From Candidatus Limnocylindrales bacterium (GTDB taxonomy: Bacteria; Moduliflexota; Moduliflexia; Moduliflexales; JAUQPW01): a stretch of DNA of 64,000 nucleotides. The position numbers and the translations under genes were made by a program. The notes under the pieces were generated by a model. That model did no database searches, was not told the DNA's origin, and saw only the letters and a program-made list of their open reading frames with translations. The DNA lies in contig DATMBG010000022.1 in the NCBI GenBank assembly GCA_035559535.1, positions 1 through 64,000 of the forward strand, read 5' to 3'. Of the stretch, positions 1 through 8,029 are shown piece by piece (position 1 is the first letter of the stretch; the number at the start of each line of letters is the position of its first letter).

Positions 1-131
1 ACCACAGCTCTGAGTTCGATAAAGTCAGTCTTGGTAACCTGTAGCTCTTCTTTAAGCGCATCCACCAGCCGGGCCATTGGCACCCGAAGCTCCGGGGGAA
101 AAGATTCTAAAAGCTCTGTAAGGGTGGACAT
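1..131 (-). CDS. Hypothetical protein, N-terminal part (runs off left edge)
   Basis: The reverse strand reads from an ATG at 129-131 to the left edge, giving about 43 residues that start MSTLTELLESFPPELRV and continue into a charged helix-prone stretch (LVDALKEELQVTK). The stop lies outside the window. By eye the opening resembles coiled-coil proteins of the DUF3782 type that often carry a nuclease-like C-terminus, but only the N-terminus is visible and no catalytic motif can be checked. No strong ribosome binding site is seen before the ATG. Function unknown. Confidence 0.45.
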   Translation of the reverse strand, partial: MSTLTELLESFPPELRVPMARLVDALKEELQVTKTDFIELRAV

Positions 132-972
132 AGGTTATAAATCTTCTTTTTTCTTTCCGAATTTTCAGGATCTCGTGGAAAACATCAACCCTTAAAGCCC
201 CCTTTTTAGGAGTGCACATGCATCAGTAAGGTGCTTTTACGGATCAACTCTCCTTCTTCCAGAGGTAACTTCCAGGGGTAAAATCGAAAGAGTCTAACTC
301 CTGAAATAGGATTATCAGTTATATTATAAATCCGGATTTTGAACTTTAAAAGGGTGAAATTTGGAGGTGAAGGGTTAATATTATCCAGCCATAGATTTTA
401 TATTTCTGCTTGAGGTCGCTGAGGAGATCCTGAAATCGATCTTCCATAAGAGCCTCTGCCGAATTATTCAGCGCAAGCGAGAAAGTATCTGGATTATGAT
501 TTGAATGACTTAATGAACTCCACGATAGATGGAATAAATCAAGATAATAAAAGCTGCAATACTCCAAAACTCTCCAGAAGGAAACTTCTTTTTTCGTTCC
601 CAGGCAAAGCTCTAATCTTTCATAATACCGGAGAAAAGTACTCGAGCAGTAGAAATTCTTTTGGAAAGTGGTTCGTATGGATTTGCTGCTGCTTGGGTTT
701 ATTTATGCCATGTTCTATGTGACGGAAGCCTTATTTTTTCTCAAAGGTTTATCATTCTCGAAACATAATGTGGTTATTTCAACAAGTAAAAGCATCAGGA
801 TGTCAAAGTAAAATTACCTCAACTAGATCCTTCCTTCTGCTTAGAAGTTAAACTTTAGCTTTTAATTTTGAGCTACAAGGAGAAGAGGCGGATGCAGAGC
901 CTACTTTATCCTTACAGAAGGAAGGATCATCCTTCAGATTTTTATGCTCTCCAAGTTAAGTTTTTTACATCT
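132..972. other. Gene-free stretch
   Basis: No convincing gene is seen in these 840 bases. A short open frame at 677-811 (44 codons, one hydrophobic segment) has only a weak upstream GGAAAG and no recognisable family. The most structured part is the 14-bp inverted repeat at 826-928, listed separately. Confidence 0.5.
826..928. repeat. 14-bp perfect inverted repeat, 75-nt spacer
   Basis: GATCCTTCCTTCTG at 826-839 is the exact reverse complement of CAGAAGGAAGGATC at 915-928. It lies just beyond the 3' end of the reverse-strand amidohydrolase gene. The spacer is too long for a simple terminator. It may be the remains of a small palindromic element. Confidence 0.5.
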
Positions 973-2319
973 TTAGCCCTTCTTCATCTGAGAAATCTTA
1001 TCCCCCGCATTTTCCTTCTTTGTTGCTTCAACATCGATGTTCCAGAGCCTTGCAGCATTGAGTCCAAGGATCTTCGCTTTGATCTCATCGGTCAACTGAG
1101 TATATCCATAGCCCTCTATGAGGTTGTCAGGAATACGAAAGCGTCGCAGAGCTTCAATTTGCCATTGTGGAGACCCCCACCACAGGGAATCGGTTCCCCA
1201 GATTACGTAATCGGGACCTAAATAGGTGACGAGTTTTCCGAGCACGTGGGCAGCACGCTCGGGAGCACCAACTACATTCAAAGCGAAGGTACTTCCAAGC
1301 TCCCCATACAGGTTGGTGATATGTGGCTTTACATATTTGATATCCGTGATATCATCCACTCGGGGAAAGGCTGAGTGGTAGATGATAAAGTTAAGTTGAG
1401 GCCAGTCCAGGACAGCTTTTCCGACATCCAAGGCACGACAATATTCTTCATCTAACAAAGTTACCGCTAAACCTTTATGAATACAAAGATTCTTGATACC
1501 TAATTCCTGTGTGAATTTATAGAAGGGATAGGCTACTTTCTCATCATCCATCCACCACCCCCTCTTCCCGGCCATGCCATCGCCTGTATACATCTTCCAG
1601 GAATCGACCTTTAGCTTTTCCACCTGCCGCCTGGCTTCATCTTGATAGTTTGGCATATTTGGGGACATCAATCCATGGCAAATCATCCGACGGGATCCGG
1701 CCTTCTGGTTGATTTCATCCCGTGCTGAGGCCATATGATCAACGGGGATAAGTGGATTTGGTTCTGGGGGATGTGTTGGAAATCCACTCAGGATAGCTAC
1801 GTTGGTTTCGCTATCAAGGAAGATTTCCTTAAAGTAGGTGTCTTTGTTAAGGTCTAACCAATTGCTGCCTTTGACAGATTTTTCCCGCCATCCACCCAGT
1901 GTGTCTACGATAACCTTGGCAATGGGGTCTTTGTCCTTCACATCCCACAATTGTCGAGGATTATCGATATAATGGGTCTGGACATCCATGATGAACTGAT
2001 CCCGCGAAGTAGCCTCCGCCGCCGCTGCTTCATCGGCTGCTTCAATCTCCTGCACGTCAAAAAACCGGTTGCCAAAGACTTTGTTAATTGCTAACATGGC
2101 TGCAGCCATACCACTGAGCGTCCGAAAGAAGGTCCTGCGGGTCAAACCACGTTTTTTCCCGTATCGATCGGCATATTCTGTCAGCAGGAAGTCGATCTGT
2201 CGTTGCTTGTCGGTCTTAGGTAATGGAATATATTCCCCATTGGATACAACCTGAGTAGGAATGGGAGGTTTGGGAGGAAGGTCATCATTTAAATTCTTGC
2301 TAGGGGTATGAATAAACAT
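973..2319 (-). CDS. Amidohydrolase-2 family metal-dependent hydrolase with internal Tat-type signal
   Basis: 448 residues. An unusual 59-residue hydrophilic N-terminus precedes a twin-arginine motif (TRRTFF, residues 60-65) and a hydrophobic stretch, so Tat export or membrane anchoring is likely. The rest reads as a TIM-barrel amidohydrolase: DVQTHY stands where the family has its HxH metal motif (first His replaced by Gln), followed by IHKGL, NFIIYHSAFP and a late GTDS that should hold the metal-binding Asp. Such proteins hydrolyse or decarboxylate cyclic and aromatic acids or amides; the substrate here is unknown. It is the last gene of a reverse-strand run that starts with a nitrilase and an ABC importer, so a role in breaking down the imported compound is inferred. 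Confidence 0.85.
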   Translation of the reverse strand: MFIHTPSKNLNDDLPPKPPIPTQVVSNGEYIPLPKTDKQRQIDFLLTEYADRYGKKRGLTRRTFFRTLSGMAAAMLAINKVFGNRFFDVQEIEAADEAAAAEATSRDQFIMDVQTHYIDNPRQLWDVKDKDPIAKVIVDTLGGWREKSVKGSNWLDLNKDTYFKEIFLDSETNVAILSGFPTHPPEPNPLIPVDHMASARDEINQKAGSRRMICHGLMSPNMPNYQDEARRQVEKLKVDSWKMYTGDGMAGKRGWWMDDEKVAYPFYKFTQELGIKNLCIHKGLAVTLLDEEYCRALDVGKAVLDWPQLNFIIYHSAFPRVDDITDIKYVKPHITNLYGELGSTFALNVVGAPERAAHVLGKLVTYLGPDYVIWGTDSLWWGSPQWQIEALRRFRIPDNLIEGYGYTQLTDEIKAKILGLNAARLWNIDVEATKKENAGDKISQMKKG

Positions 2320-2322
2320 GAT

Positions 2323-2429
2323 AAATATTTTACAAAATCTACCTAAATCGGTAGCTTTTGAAGGACGCCTTTCTTCGTCCTGTTAAATCTCAGCCTAGAC
2401 ATCTCAGGATGAGGGCTTGTAAAATATTT
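2323..2429. repeat. 12-bp inverted repeat upstream of the amidohydrolase
   Basis: AAATATTTTACA at 2323-2334 is the exact reverse complement of TGTAAAATATTT at 2418-2429, with 83 nt between. The left arm lies 4 nt upstream of the amidohydrolase ATG. Two smaller hairpins lie between the arms. This may be a folded leader or a pair of regulator sites; AT-richness makes chance possible. Confidence 0.35.
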
Positions 2430-2534
2430 TGCTTGAAAGATTCTCACCCCCCTTCATAAGTCTGGTAGGAGAAACCCTGACCCGGAACGCAATAACTTAC
2501 CGAAAGGTTAAAACCCCTACAAGAGATAAGATCC

Positions 2535-2948
2535 CTAGTGTGCTCGGGAGAAATGTTCATGGACTATTCGCCATTGACCGTTTTGGTGCTCTAAAACATG
2601 AGTACCTCGACCGGTAATAATGTCTTCCTCGGTTCCTTCCAGAGGTGCCGTTTTCCAATAGAAAGTTGCTATGGCTGCTTCACCCCCTTTAAGCATCTGC
2701 ACCTCTATATCCTGAATTTCATAATAAATACGTTTACTCTTCTGCAAGTAATACTCAAAGGTCTTTCGTAATGCTTCTCGACCCTTATACCGGTTGTTGT
2801 GGGTACTGGAAAAGCCATTAATATTTTCAGCAAAATAGCTCAATACTTTATCCAGATCAGGGATATTAAAAGCCTCTACATGGCCCCGCTCAACCTGTAA
2901 AATCTCGTTTACCGCCTCAGAGGTTTGGTTAATTGAAGGAGTACTCAT
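2535..2948 (-). CDS. SnoaL/NTF2-like (DUF4440-type) protein
   Basis: 137 residues with the layout of a cone-shaped NTF2/SnoaL fold: N-terminal helices (EILQVERGHVEAFNIPDLDKVLSYF), a GREALRKTFEYYL segment, and closing strands (AIATFYWKTA, GRGTHVLEHQNGQWRIVHEHFS). Family members are small isomerases, cyclases or unassigned ligand-binding proteins; the C-terminal pattern fits the calcium/calmodulin kinase II association-like SnoaL branch. It sits 145 bp downstream of the transporter ATPase gene and upstream of the amidohydrolase on the same strand, so it may belong to the same operon. A GGAGGTGAG ribosome binding site precedes the ATG. Confidence 0.75.
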   Translation of the reverse strand: MSTPSINQTSEAVNEILQVERGHVEAFNIPDLDKVLSYFAENINGFSSTHNNRYKGREALRKTFEYYLQKSKRIYYEIQDIEVQMLKGGEAAIATFYWKTAPLEGTEEDIITGRGTHVLEHQNGQWRIVHEHFSRAH

Positions 2949-3000
2949 AACTCACCTCCATCCTTACAAATAAAATACTATATTTTAGTTTGATCCTTCA

Positions 3001-3033
3001 GGGAAAACCTAACCCTTGCAGCAGGATTAGGTT
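3001..3033 (-). terminator. Hairpin between livF-like gene and SnoaL-like gene
   Basis: GGGAA(AA)CCTAA at 3001-3012 pairs with TTAGGTTCCC at 3027-3036, and the inner CC/GG pairs extend it around an 8-nt loop. On the reverse strand it follows the transporter genes and is trailed only by a short TTTT, so it may be a leaky terminator or a processing hairpin rather than a strong stop. Confidence 0.4.
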
Positions 3034-3093
3034 CCCATTCAAAATACCTTTCTAAGTTTAAAATAAAAACACCGTACTCGGATATTTAGTCTC

Positions 3094-3795
3094 TTAAACT
3101 GCAAGATATTCTTTCATAACCGTGGAATTAGAGAGTTCGGCAGGGGTACCTTCGGCGACAATTCTTCCTTTCTCTAAAATGATACAATGATCGGTCATAG
3201 TAAAGACCATCGGTACGTTCTGCTCGACGATGATGATCATCATGTTTTCCCGGCGGTTGATTTCTTTGAGAATTTGGGCTATTTTTTTGACCAGAATAGG
3301 CATGATTCCTTCTGACGGTTCATCCAGCAACATGATGCGGGGAGAGGTCATAAGGCCACGACCAATAGCCAGCATTTGCTGTTCGCCCCCGCTTAGAGTT
3401 CCACCCGGCTGATTAAGGCGTCTGCCTAGTGGCTCAAAATAGTTCAAGACTTCGTCCATCCGATTACGTTGGGCCCGACCTGAGGCGATTCGACCCAGCT
3501 CTAAATTCTCCCGTACTGTCAGATCAGGAAAAATTCCTCGTCCTTGAACAACGGTAGTAATACCTAAATAGGCCCGTTCATGAGGAGACAGATGTGTAAT
3601 ATCATGTCCATCAAAAATAATAGAGCCTGTGATCGCCGGTAATAGTCCTGATAAGCAACGGATCAAGGTAGTTTTACCCATCCCGTTACGTCCTAGGACC
3701 CCCAAAATCTGTCCGTCTGATACTTGTAGAGAAAGATCCCGTAATACAACGGTACTCCCATAACCTGAAGTAATATGTTTGACTTCAAGACCCAT
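3094..3795 (-). CDS. livF: ABC transporter ATP-binding protein, LivF/UrtE type
   Basis: 233 residues, the normal LivF length. Walker A GRNGMGKT at 35-42, signature LSGGEQQ at 134-140, Walker B IMLLDEP near 155-160, and the late switch His are in place. The GRNGMGKTT loop and the GRGIFPDLTVRENL segment are typical of LivF/UrtE, the second ATPase of branched-chain amino acid, urea and short-chain amide importers. It should pair with the LivG-like ATPase encoded 63 bp upstream at the cytoplasmic face of the LivH/LivM channel. By itself it does not reveal the substrate. Confidence 0.92.
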   Translation of the reverse strand: MGLEVKHITSGYGSTVVLRDLSLQVSDGQILGVLGRNGMGKTTLIRCLSGLLPAITGSIIFDGHDITHLSPHERAYLGITTVVQGRGIFPDLTVRENLELGRIASGRAQRNRMDEVLNYFEPLGRRLNQPGGTLSGGEQQMLAIGRGLMTSPRIMLLDEPSEGIMPILVKKIAQILKEINRRENMMIIIVEQNVPMVFTMTDHCIILEKGRIVAEGTPAELSNSTVMKEYLAV

Positions 3796-3858
3796 TTTTG
3801 TATCTTCCCGATGAATCCTACCTTATGGGCAGGAAACAAATTTTTATGCTAAAAAGTC

Positions 3859-4578
3859 TTATTCTTCTCCCAAATACACATTACGTACCTGTTCGTTACG
3901 TTGTATTTCTTCAAAAGTTCCTTCAACCAAGATTCTTCCGAGATGAAGTACAGTAACCGGAGCTTGCAAGTTACGAATAAAATGGATATCGTGTTCTATG
4001 ATAATAGCGGATAAATTCATCCCATAAACCAGATTTCGGACCAGTTCCCCGGTGGAGGCGGTCTCTTCTGCCGTCATGCCTGCAGTCGGTTCATCCAGAA
4101 GGAGCAGCTCGGCCTCATTGGCCAGGAGGAGACCAATTTCTAGCCATTGTTTTTGACCATGGGAAAGGGTTTGTACAGGTTGTCCAGCCGAGTCTGAAAG
4201 GCGTACAAGTTCCAATATCTGGAGGATCCGATTGTGCCGTTTCTTAGGAGGGCAATTTGTCCCCAGCACAGCCAGCTCTACATTTTCATAAACCGAAAGA
4301 TTTGTAAACAGGCTGGGTGTTTGAAACTTTCGAACGATTCCCATCCGGGCGCGGGAGTAGACTGGGAAATGTGTGATATTCTGGCCTTTAAACCAGATGG
4401 TACCTCGAGTAGGTTTTTGGTGACCCGATATCAGACTAATAAAAGTCGTTTTTCCCGCACCATTGGGACCGATAATACAGCGAATGGTTCCGGCCTCCAG
4501 GATAAAATTTATATCCTGATTGGCAATCAAGCCCTGAAAGGATTTGGTTAAATTCTCTGTACGTAATAGTTCGGTCAT
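3859..4578 (-). CDS. livG: ABC transporter ATP-binding protein, LivG/UrtD type
   Basis: 239 residues. Walker A GPNGAGKT at 37-44, signature LSHGQKQ at 138-144, Walker B LLLDEPTAG at 158-166. The LSHGQKQWLEIG signature in place of LSGGQ, and the VRKFQTPSLFTNLSV stretch, resemble the urea-type ATPase UrtD more than amino-acid LivG. This supports a urea/amide-like substrate but does not prove it. It lies between the permease LivM-like gene and the partner ATPase, all on the reverse strand. Confidence 0.9.
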   Translation of the reverse strand: MTELLRTENLTKSFQGLIANQDINFILEAGTIRCIIGPNGAGKTTFISLISGHQKPTRGTIWFKGQNITHFPVYSRARMGIVRKFQTPSLFTNLSVYENVELAVLGTNCPPKKRHNRILQILELVRLSDSAGQPVQTLSHGQKQWLEIGLLLANEAELLLLDEPTAGMTAEETASTGELVRNLVYGMNLSAIIIEHDIHFIRNLQAPVTVLHLGRILVEGTFEEIQRNEQVRNVYLGEE

Positions 4579-4650
4579 CTTCTAGAAAACAGCTTCAAAA
4601 TCCTTCTTAAACTTCCAAGGTTTTTAAAGCCTGGATCTGACAACAGATTT

Positions 4651-5691
4651 TTAATCCACCCGCATAGCTTGTTCGGCTCGAACTTCCTGAATCGATTTAA
4701 GGGGGGTCTTTCGATTAAAGAGAGTAAATTGGGTTAAAGCACCGGCAACTCCCCCTTTGAAATAAATGATAGTGGTTACAAATAAAATTCCAAGTACCAG
4801 TTGCCAAAATCTGGGTGTAATGGCGCTCAGGTAATTGGAAAGGGAAGCTACCATAACCCCCCCTAAAAACACACCCAACAAGCTAGTCCGACCTCCTAGG
4901 GCTGTCCAGACAACCACTTCTGTGGAAAACGAGACCCCTCCCAGGGAGGGAGCCACGAAACCTGCATGGGTTCCATACAAAGCGCCCGCCCAGGTAGCTA
5001 CGGCCCCTGAGATGGCAAAGGCTGCCGTTTTATAGAGTGAAGTATTGAAGCCCAGTGAAATCGCCCGGTCTTCATTCTCACGAATTCCTATAAGGACCTT
5101 ACCGAACTTCGAAGTTATTAATTTTCGCAGTAAAAAATAGACAAAGGCAACCAGAGGTAAGACAAAATAATACATGGGAACATCATTGAACAAGGAGATC
5201 TCTCTGCCGGAACCCAGGGTCAGGGACATCCGGTCGATAAAAAAACCATTCCATCCTCCGGTAATATCGGACTGACTTACCGCGATTTGCTCAACAATGA
5301 TAGATAATGCCAGGGTTACAATTACAAAATAGGCGTCCCGCACTCCCGCACTGAACAGAAAATACCCTATTATCGTGGCAAGCCCGGCCCCCATAAAGGC
5401 ACTGAGGATAATGCCTGCATACGCCGGATTGATACCAAATCCATTATATTTCATGCACAATCCCATTGTGTAAGCACCCAAGGCAAAAAAGCCAGCCTGT
5501 CCAAAACTTAGAATACCGGTAAAACCCCATAATAAACCCAGTGACATGGCCAGCGTGCCATATAACATATACTGGGGTAGAATGTAAATGATATAACCAG
5601 AAATGAACACGGGAAGCAAACTCAGAATGAGAAAGACTAAAACGGCAAACTTCTCCTCTGACCAGGATTTTTTCAAAAAATGCTTCATCAT
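4651..5691 (-). CDS. livM: ABC transporter permease, LivM/UrtC type
   Basis: 346 residues with about ten hydrophobic segments. The family core GFTGILSFGQAGFFALGAY lies near residues 56-74, and the cytoplasmic coupling segment GIRENEDRAISLGFN near 205-220 matches LivM/UrtC proteins. Its ATG overlaps the stop of the LivH-like gene by 4 bp (ATGA), so the two permeases are probably translationally coupled and made in equal amounts. The N-terminus is charged and short, as usual. Confidence 0.92.
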   Translation of the reverse strand: MMKHFLKKSWSEEKFAVLVFLILSLLPVFISGYIIYILPQYMLYGTLAMSLGLLWGFTGILSFGQAGFFALGAYTMGLCMKYNGFGINPAYAGIILSAFMGAGLATIIGYFLFSAGVRDAYFVIVTLALSIIVEQIAVSQSDITGGWNGFFIDRMSLTLGSGREISLFNDVPMYYFVLPLVAFVYFLLRKLITSKFGKVLIGIRENEDRAISLGFNTSLYKTAAFAISGAVATWAGALYGTHAGFVAPSLGGVSFSTEVVVWTALGGRTSLLGVFLGGVMVASLSNYLSAITPRFWQLVLGILFVTTIIYFKGGVAGALTQFTLFNRKTPLKSIQEVRAEQAMRVD

Positions 5692-6557
5692 CTTCTACCT
5701 TGAACGGTCCAGAGACCAGAGGGTCGAAACCTGAGAACCACAATTGCCAGTGCAAAGACAATGGTTTGGGCAAAGGTCTGTTTGAACTGCAAGGCAGCAA
5801 AAAAGGTCTCTGAACCTCCTATCAAAAAGCTGCCCACCAGGGTTCCACCCAGAATTTGGCCGATCCCTCCCACAATTACAACAAAGAAAGATCGGGCCAG
5901 AAAGACCATGCCGATATAAGGATCCACACTTAATAGGGGACTGATTAAAGCTCCTGCCAGGCCTGCTATACAGGAACCTGCTACAAAGACCATCTTATAC
6001 ATGTAAGCAATATTGACACCGAGCAAGCTTGCCATCTCACGATTCTGAATAAGCGCACGGATCTTTATACCCAAAGAGGTATGATAGAAAACCACAGCCA
6101 GGGTAAAGATTAAGAATAACGAGATACAGGCCAGTAAGGATTGATAGGCAGGTAATTCGACAATCCCAAGGTTAATACTATCCGGTAGTGGATTTTTTAC
6201 GTTCCGTAGGTCTGTACCAAAGACAATTTTGATTAACTCGGTCATGATCAAAAAAAAGCCCCAGGTAATCAAAAGAGTCTCAAAGGGTTTATCATAAAAA
6301 TGTCGGATAACAAGGTGTTCCAACAGAAGTCCTATCACCCCGACTATCAATGCCGCCAAGAGGACAGAGAACACGAAGGGGATACCTCTGGAGGTAGCGG
6401 CCCAGGTTAAATAAGCCCCCAGGGTTAACATAGCCCCATGGCCCATATTGATCACGCCCATTAACCCGTAAATAACGGCCAATCCAAGCGCTGCTAAAGC
6501 CAATGTCAAGGTCAACAGCGCAGCATCAAAAAGAACACTTACGATTATACTCATCAT
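5688..6557 (-). CDS. livH: ABC transporter permease, LivH/UrtB type
   Basis: 289 residues, about eight membrane segments. The AVIYGLMGVINMGHGAMLTLGAY motif region near residues 27-49 and the coupling stretch RALIQNREMASLLGVN near 167-182 identify the LivH/UrtB permease. It forms the membrane channel with the overlapping LivM-like product. The gene lies 108 bp downstream of the binding-protein gene, a gap filled by two hairpins that may lower permease expression relative to the binding protein. Confidence 0.92.
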   Translation of the reverse strand: MMSIIVSVLFDAALLTLTLALAALGLAVIYGLMGVINMGHGAMLTLGAYLTWAATSRGIPFVFSVLLAALIVGVIGLLLEHLVIRHFYDKPFETLLITWGFFLIMTELIKIVFGTDLRNVKNPLPDSINLGIVELPAYQSLLACISLFLIFTLAVVFYHTSLGIKIRALIQNREMASLLGVNIAYMYKMVFVAGSCIAGLAGALISPLLSVDPYIGMVFLARSFFVVIVGGIGQILGGTLVGSFLIGGSETFFAALQFKQTFAQTIVFALAIVVLRFRPSGLWTVQGRR

Positions 6558-6590
6558 GTTAGAGGTCTTTTATCGTTTTCTTTAAAAGGA

Positions 6591-6667
6591 GAAATCCCCC
6601 GTCATCCGTTTTTTTCTCCATAATTCGGGGGATTTCAAGTAGGGGCGTAAGGCCTTACGCCCTACTT
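6591..6667 (-). promoter_or_regulatory. Two tandem hairpins between binding-protein and permease genes
   Basis: GAAATCCCCC at 6591-6600 pairs perfectly with GGGGGATTTC at 6627-6636 (26-nt loop). Directly beside it, 6637-6667 is an almost perfect palindrome centred on AAGGCCTT, with AAGTAGGG/CCCTACTT arms and one extra G. The second overlaps the stop codon of the binding-protein gene. Such intercistronic stems commonly protect the upstream mRNA and reduce read-through, giving excess binding protein over permease; that role is inferred here. Confidence 0.5.
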
Positions 6668-7931
6668 ATTGAGAAAGGGGTAAATCACATCGGGCCGGCA
6701 CCGGTTCCACGGCCTGAAAGGACTGAATTTCTTCAAACATATCCCCAACCCCTGTCCAACCTTCTCGAACCCTCATAAGATAAGAAGGTACCACCAGTTG
6801 ATGATCGTCGGCCCGCATCTTAACCGGTCCTTGCGGAGCGCCGTCAAAGGTCATCCCTCTCAGTCCTTTACGAATGGCATCGGTATCAACCGATTTTTCC
6901 TGGGCAATGGCTTTAGCAACCATATGCGCAGCATTGTACATGGCAACCCCTACAGTGTTCATCAGGGCATCTTGTCCAAATTTTGCCCGGAAACGTTCTA
7001 AGAATGGACCATTGTTGGGATGCTTGATGGTCATGAAATAATCAAAACTCACATAAGTTCCAGCCGAGACCTCAGGACCCAACCCACTGGTTACAACCTC
7101 TTCGTCATCCACCGTCCAGAGGATAAAATCTTTATGCATACCAGCGGCATGGAACTGACGGCGGAAGTTAACAGTATCACTTCCTGTCAGGGTATGGAAA
7201 ATAATATTAGCCCCAGAACCCCGGATTTGCCGTAATACAGATTCGTATTGAGGAGTATTGAAGGGGATATAAACTTCATCGACTACTTCCCCTCCAAGCT
7301 CTAAAAGTTTCTTTTTGGTAACCTGGTTGGTCACCCGGGGCCAAGCGTAGTCAGATCCGATCATGAAGAACTTTTTTCCGAATTTGTTCATCATGTATTC
7401 CATATGCGGCCAGACTTGTTGGGTAGGTTCGGGTCCAAACATGAAAATGTTTTTGTTACACACTCCAGGATAATATTCTTTTTCCTGCCCCTCGTAGAAG
7501 GTTGGATAAAGGAGGATTTTGTTGGAAGCCTTCACTACAGGTCCTGCTGCATTTCGTTCTGCACTGCTGAACGTACCCGCCAGAAAGTCTACTTTTTCCT
7601 GGCGAATCAAGCGATTTGCCTGCTCGACCACGATTCGAGGTTCGGTTTTTGAATCCCCTATAATAACCTCTATCTTACGACCCAGCACACCTCCCGCTGC
7701 ATTAATCTCATCAACAGCCAGTAAAAAGCCGGCTGAATGAGCCTTTCCATATACTGTCCAGGCACCCGTTAAAGGAGAAATCAACCCTACTTTAATCGGA
7801 GCTTCGGCGAAAGCATGACGAATAAAAGCCGGTGCTCCAAAACTCATGGCTGCTACACCACTTGCTATCATCCCTTTAAGGGCCGTTCGACGCGTAATTC
7901 CATGTTCAATGGGTTTTTCTAGTTCACTCAT
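6666..7931 (-). CDS. Periplasmic binding protein, UrtA/AmiC-like, Tat-exported
   Basis: 421 residues. A twin-arginine signal (ITRRTALKG, Arg14-Arg15, then a hydrophobic stretch ending ...RHAFA) is followed by a two-lobed type-I periplasmic binding protein: KVGLISPLTGAWTVYGKA, DEINAAGG, then a PTFYEGQE segment close to that of UrtA/AmiC/FmdD proteins, which bind urea, short amides or formamide. It should deliver ligand to the LivHMGF-like channel encoded just downstream. The nitrilase gene 98 bp upstream suggests an amide or nitrile ligand. The ATG is preceded by AGGAGG at good spacing. Confidence 0.88.
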   Translation of the reverse strand: MSELEKPIEHGITRRTALKGMIASGVAAMSFGAPAFIRHAFAEAPIKVGLISPLTGAWTVYGKAHSAGFLLAVDEINAAGGVLGRKIEVIIGDSKTEPRIVVEQANRLIRQEKVDFLAGTFSSAERNAAGPVVKASNKILLYPTFYEGQEKEYYPGVCNKNIFMFGPEPTQQVWPHMEYMMNKFGKKFFMIGSDYAWPRVTNQVTKKKLLELGGEVVDEVYIPFNTPQYESVLRQIRGSGANIIFHTLTGSDTVNFRRQFHAAGMHKDFILWTVDDEEVVTSGLGPEVSAGTYVSFDYFMTIKHPNNGPFLERFRAKFGQDALMNTVGVAMYNAAHMVAKAIAQEKSVDTDAIRKGLRGMTFDGAPQGPVKMRADDHQLVVPSYLMRVREGWTGVGDMFEEIQSFQAVEPVPARCDLPLSQ

Positions 7932-8029
7932 GAAAACCTCCTTAGTTTTTGGTTATTTAATCCTTAGTTGCTAACAGCAGTTGCTAACAGGTGTGAGTAA
8001 GAGAAGTAATCCCAGAAGAATCACCATTT

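Noticed and set aside
501-811. Small forward frames, including a 44-codon hydrophobic one at 677-811
   Set aside because: No recognisable family, weak start signals and no conserved context; kept only as a note on the gene-free stretch.
5444-5800. 118-codon reverse frame across the livM/livH junction
   Set aside because: Both permease genes are clear in their own frames with a 4-bp coupled overlap; this is a shadow.
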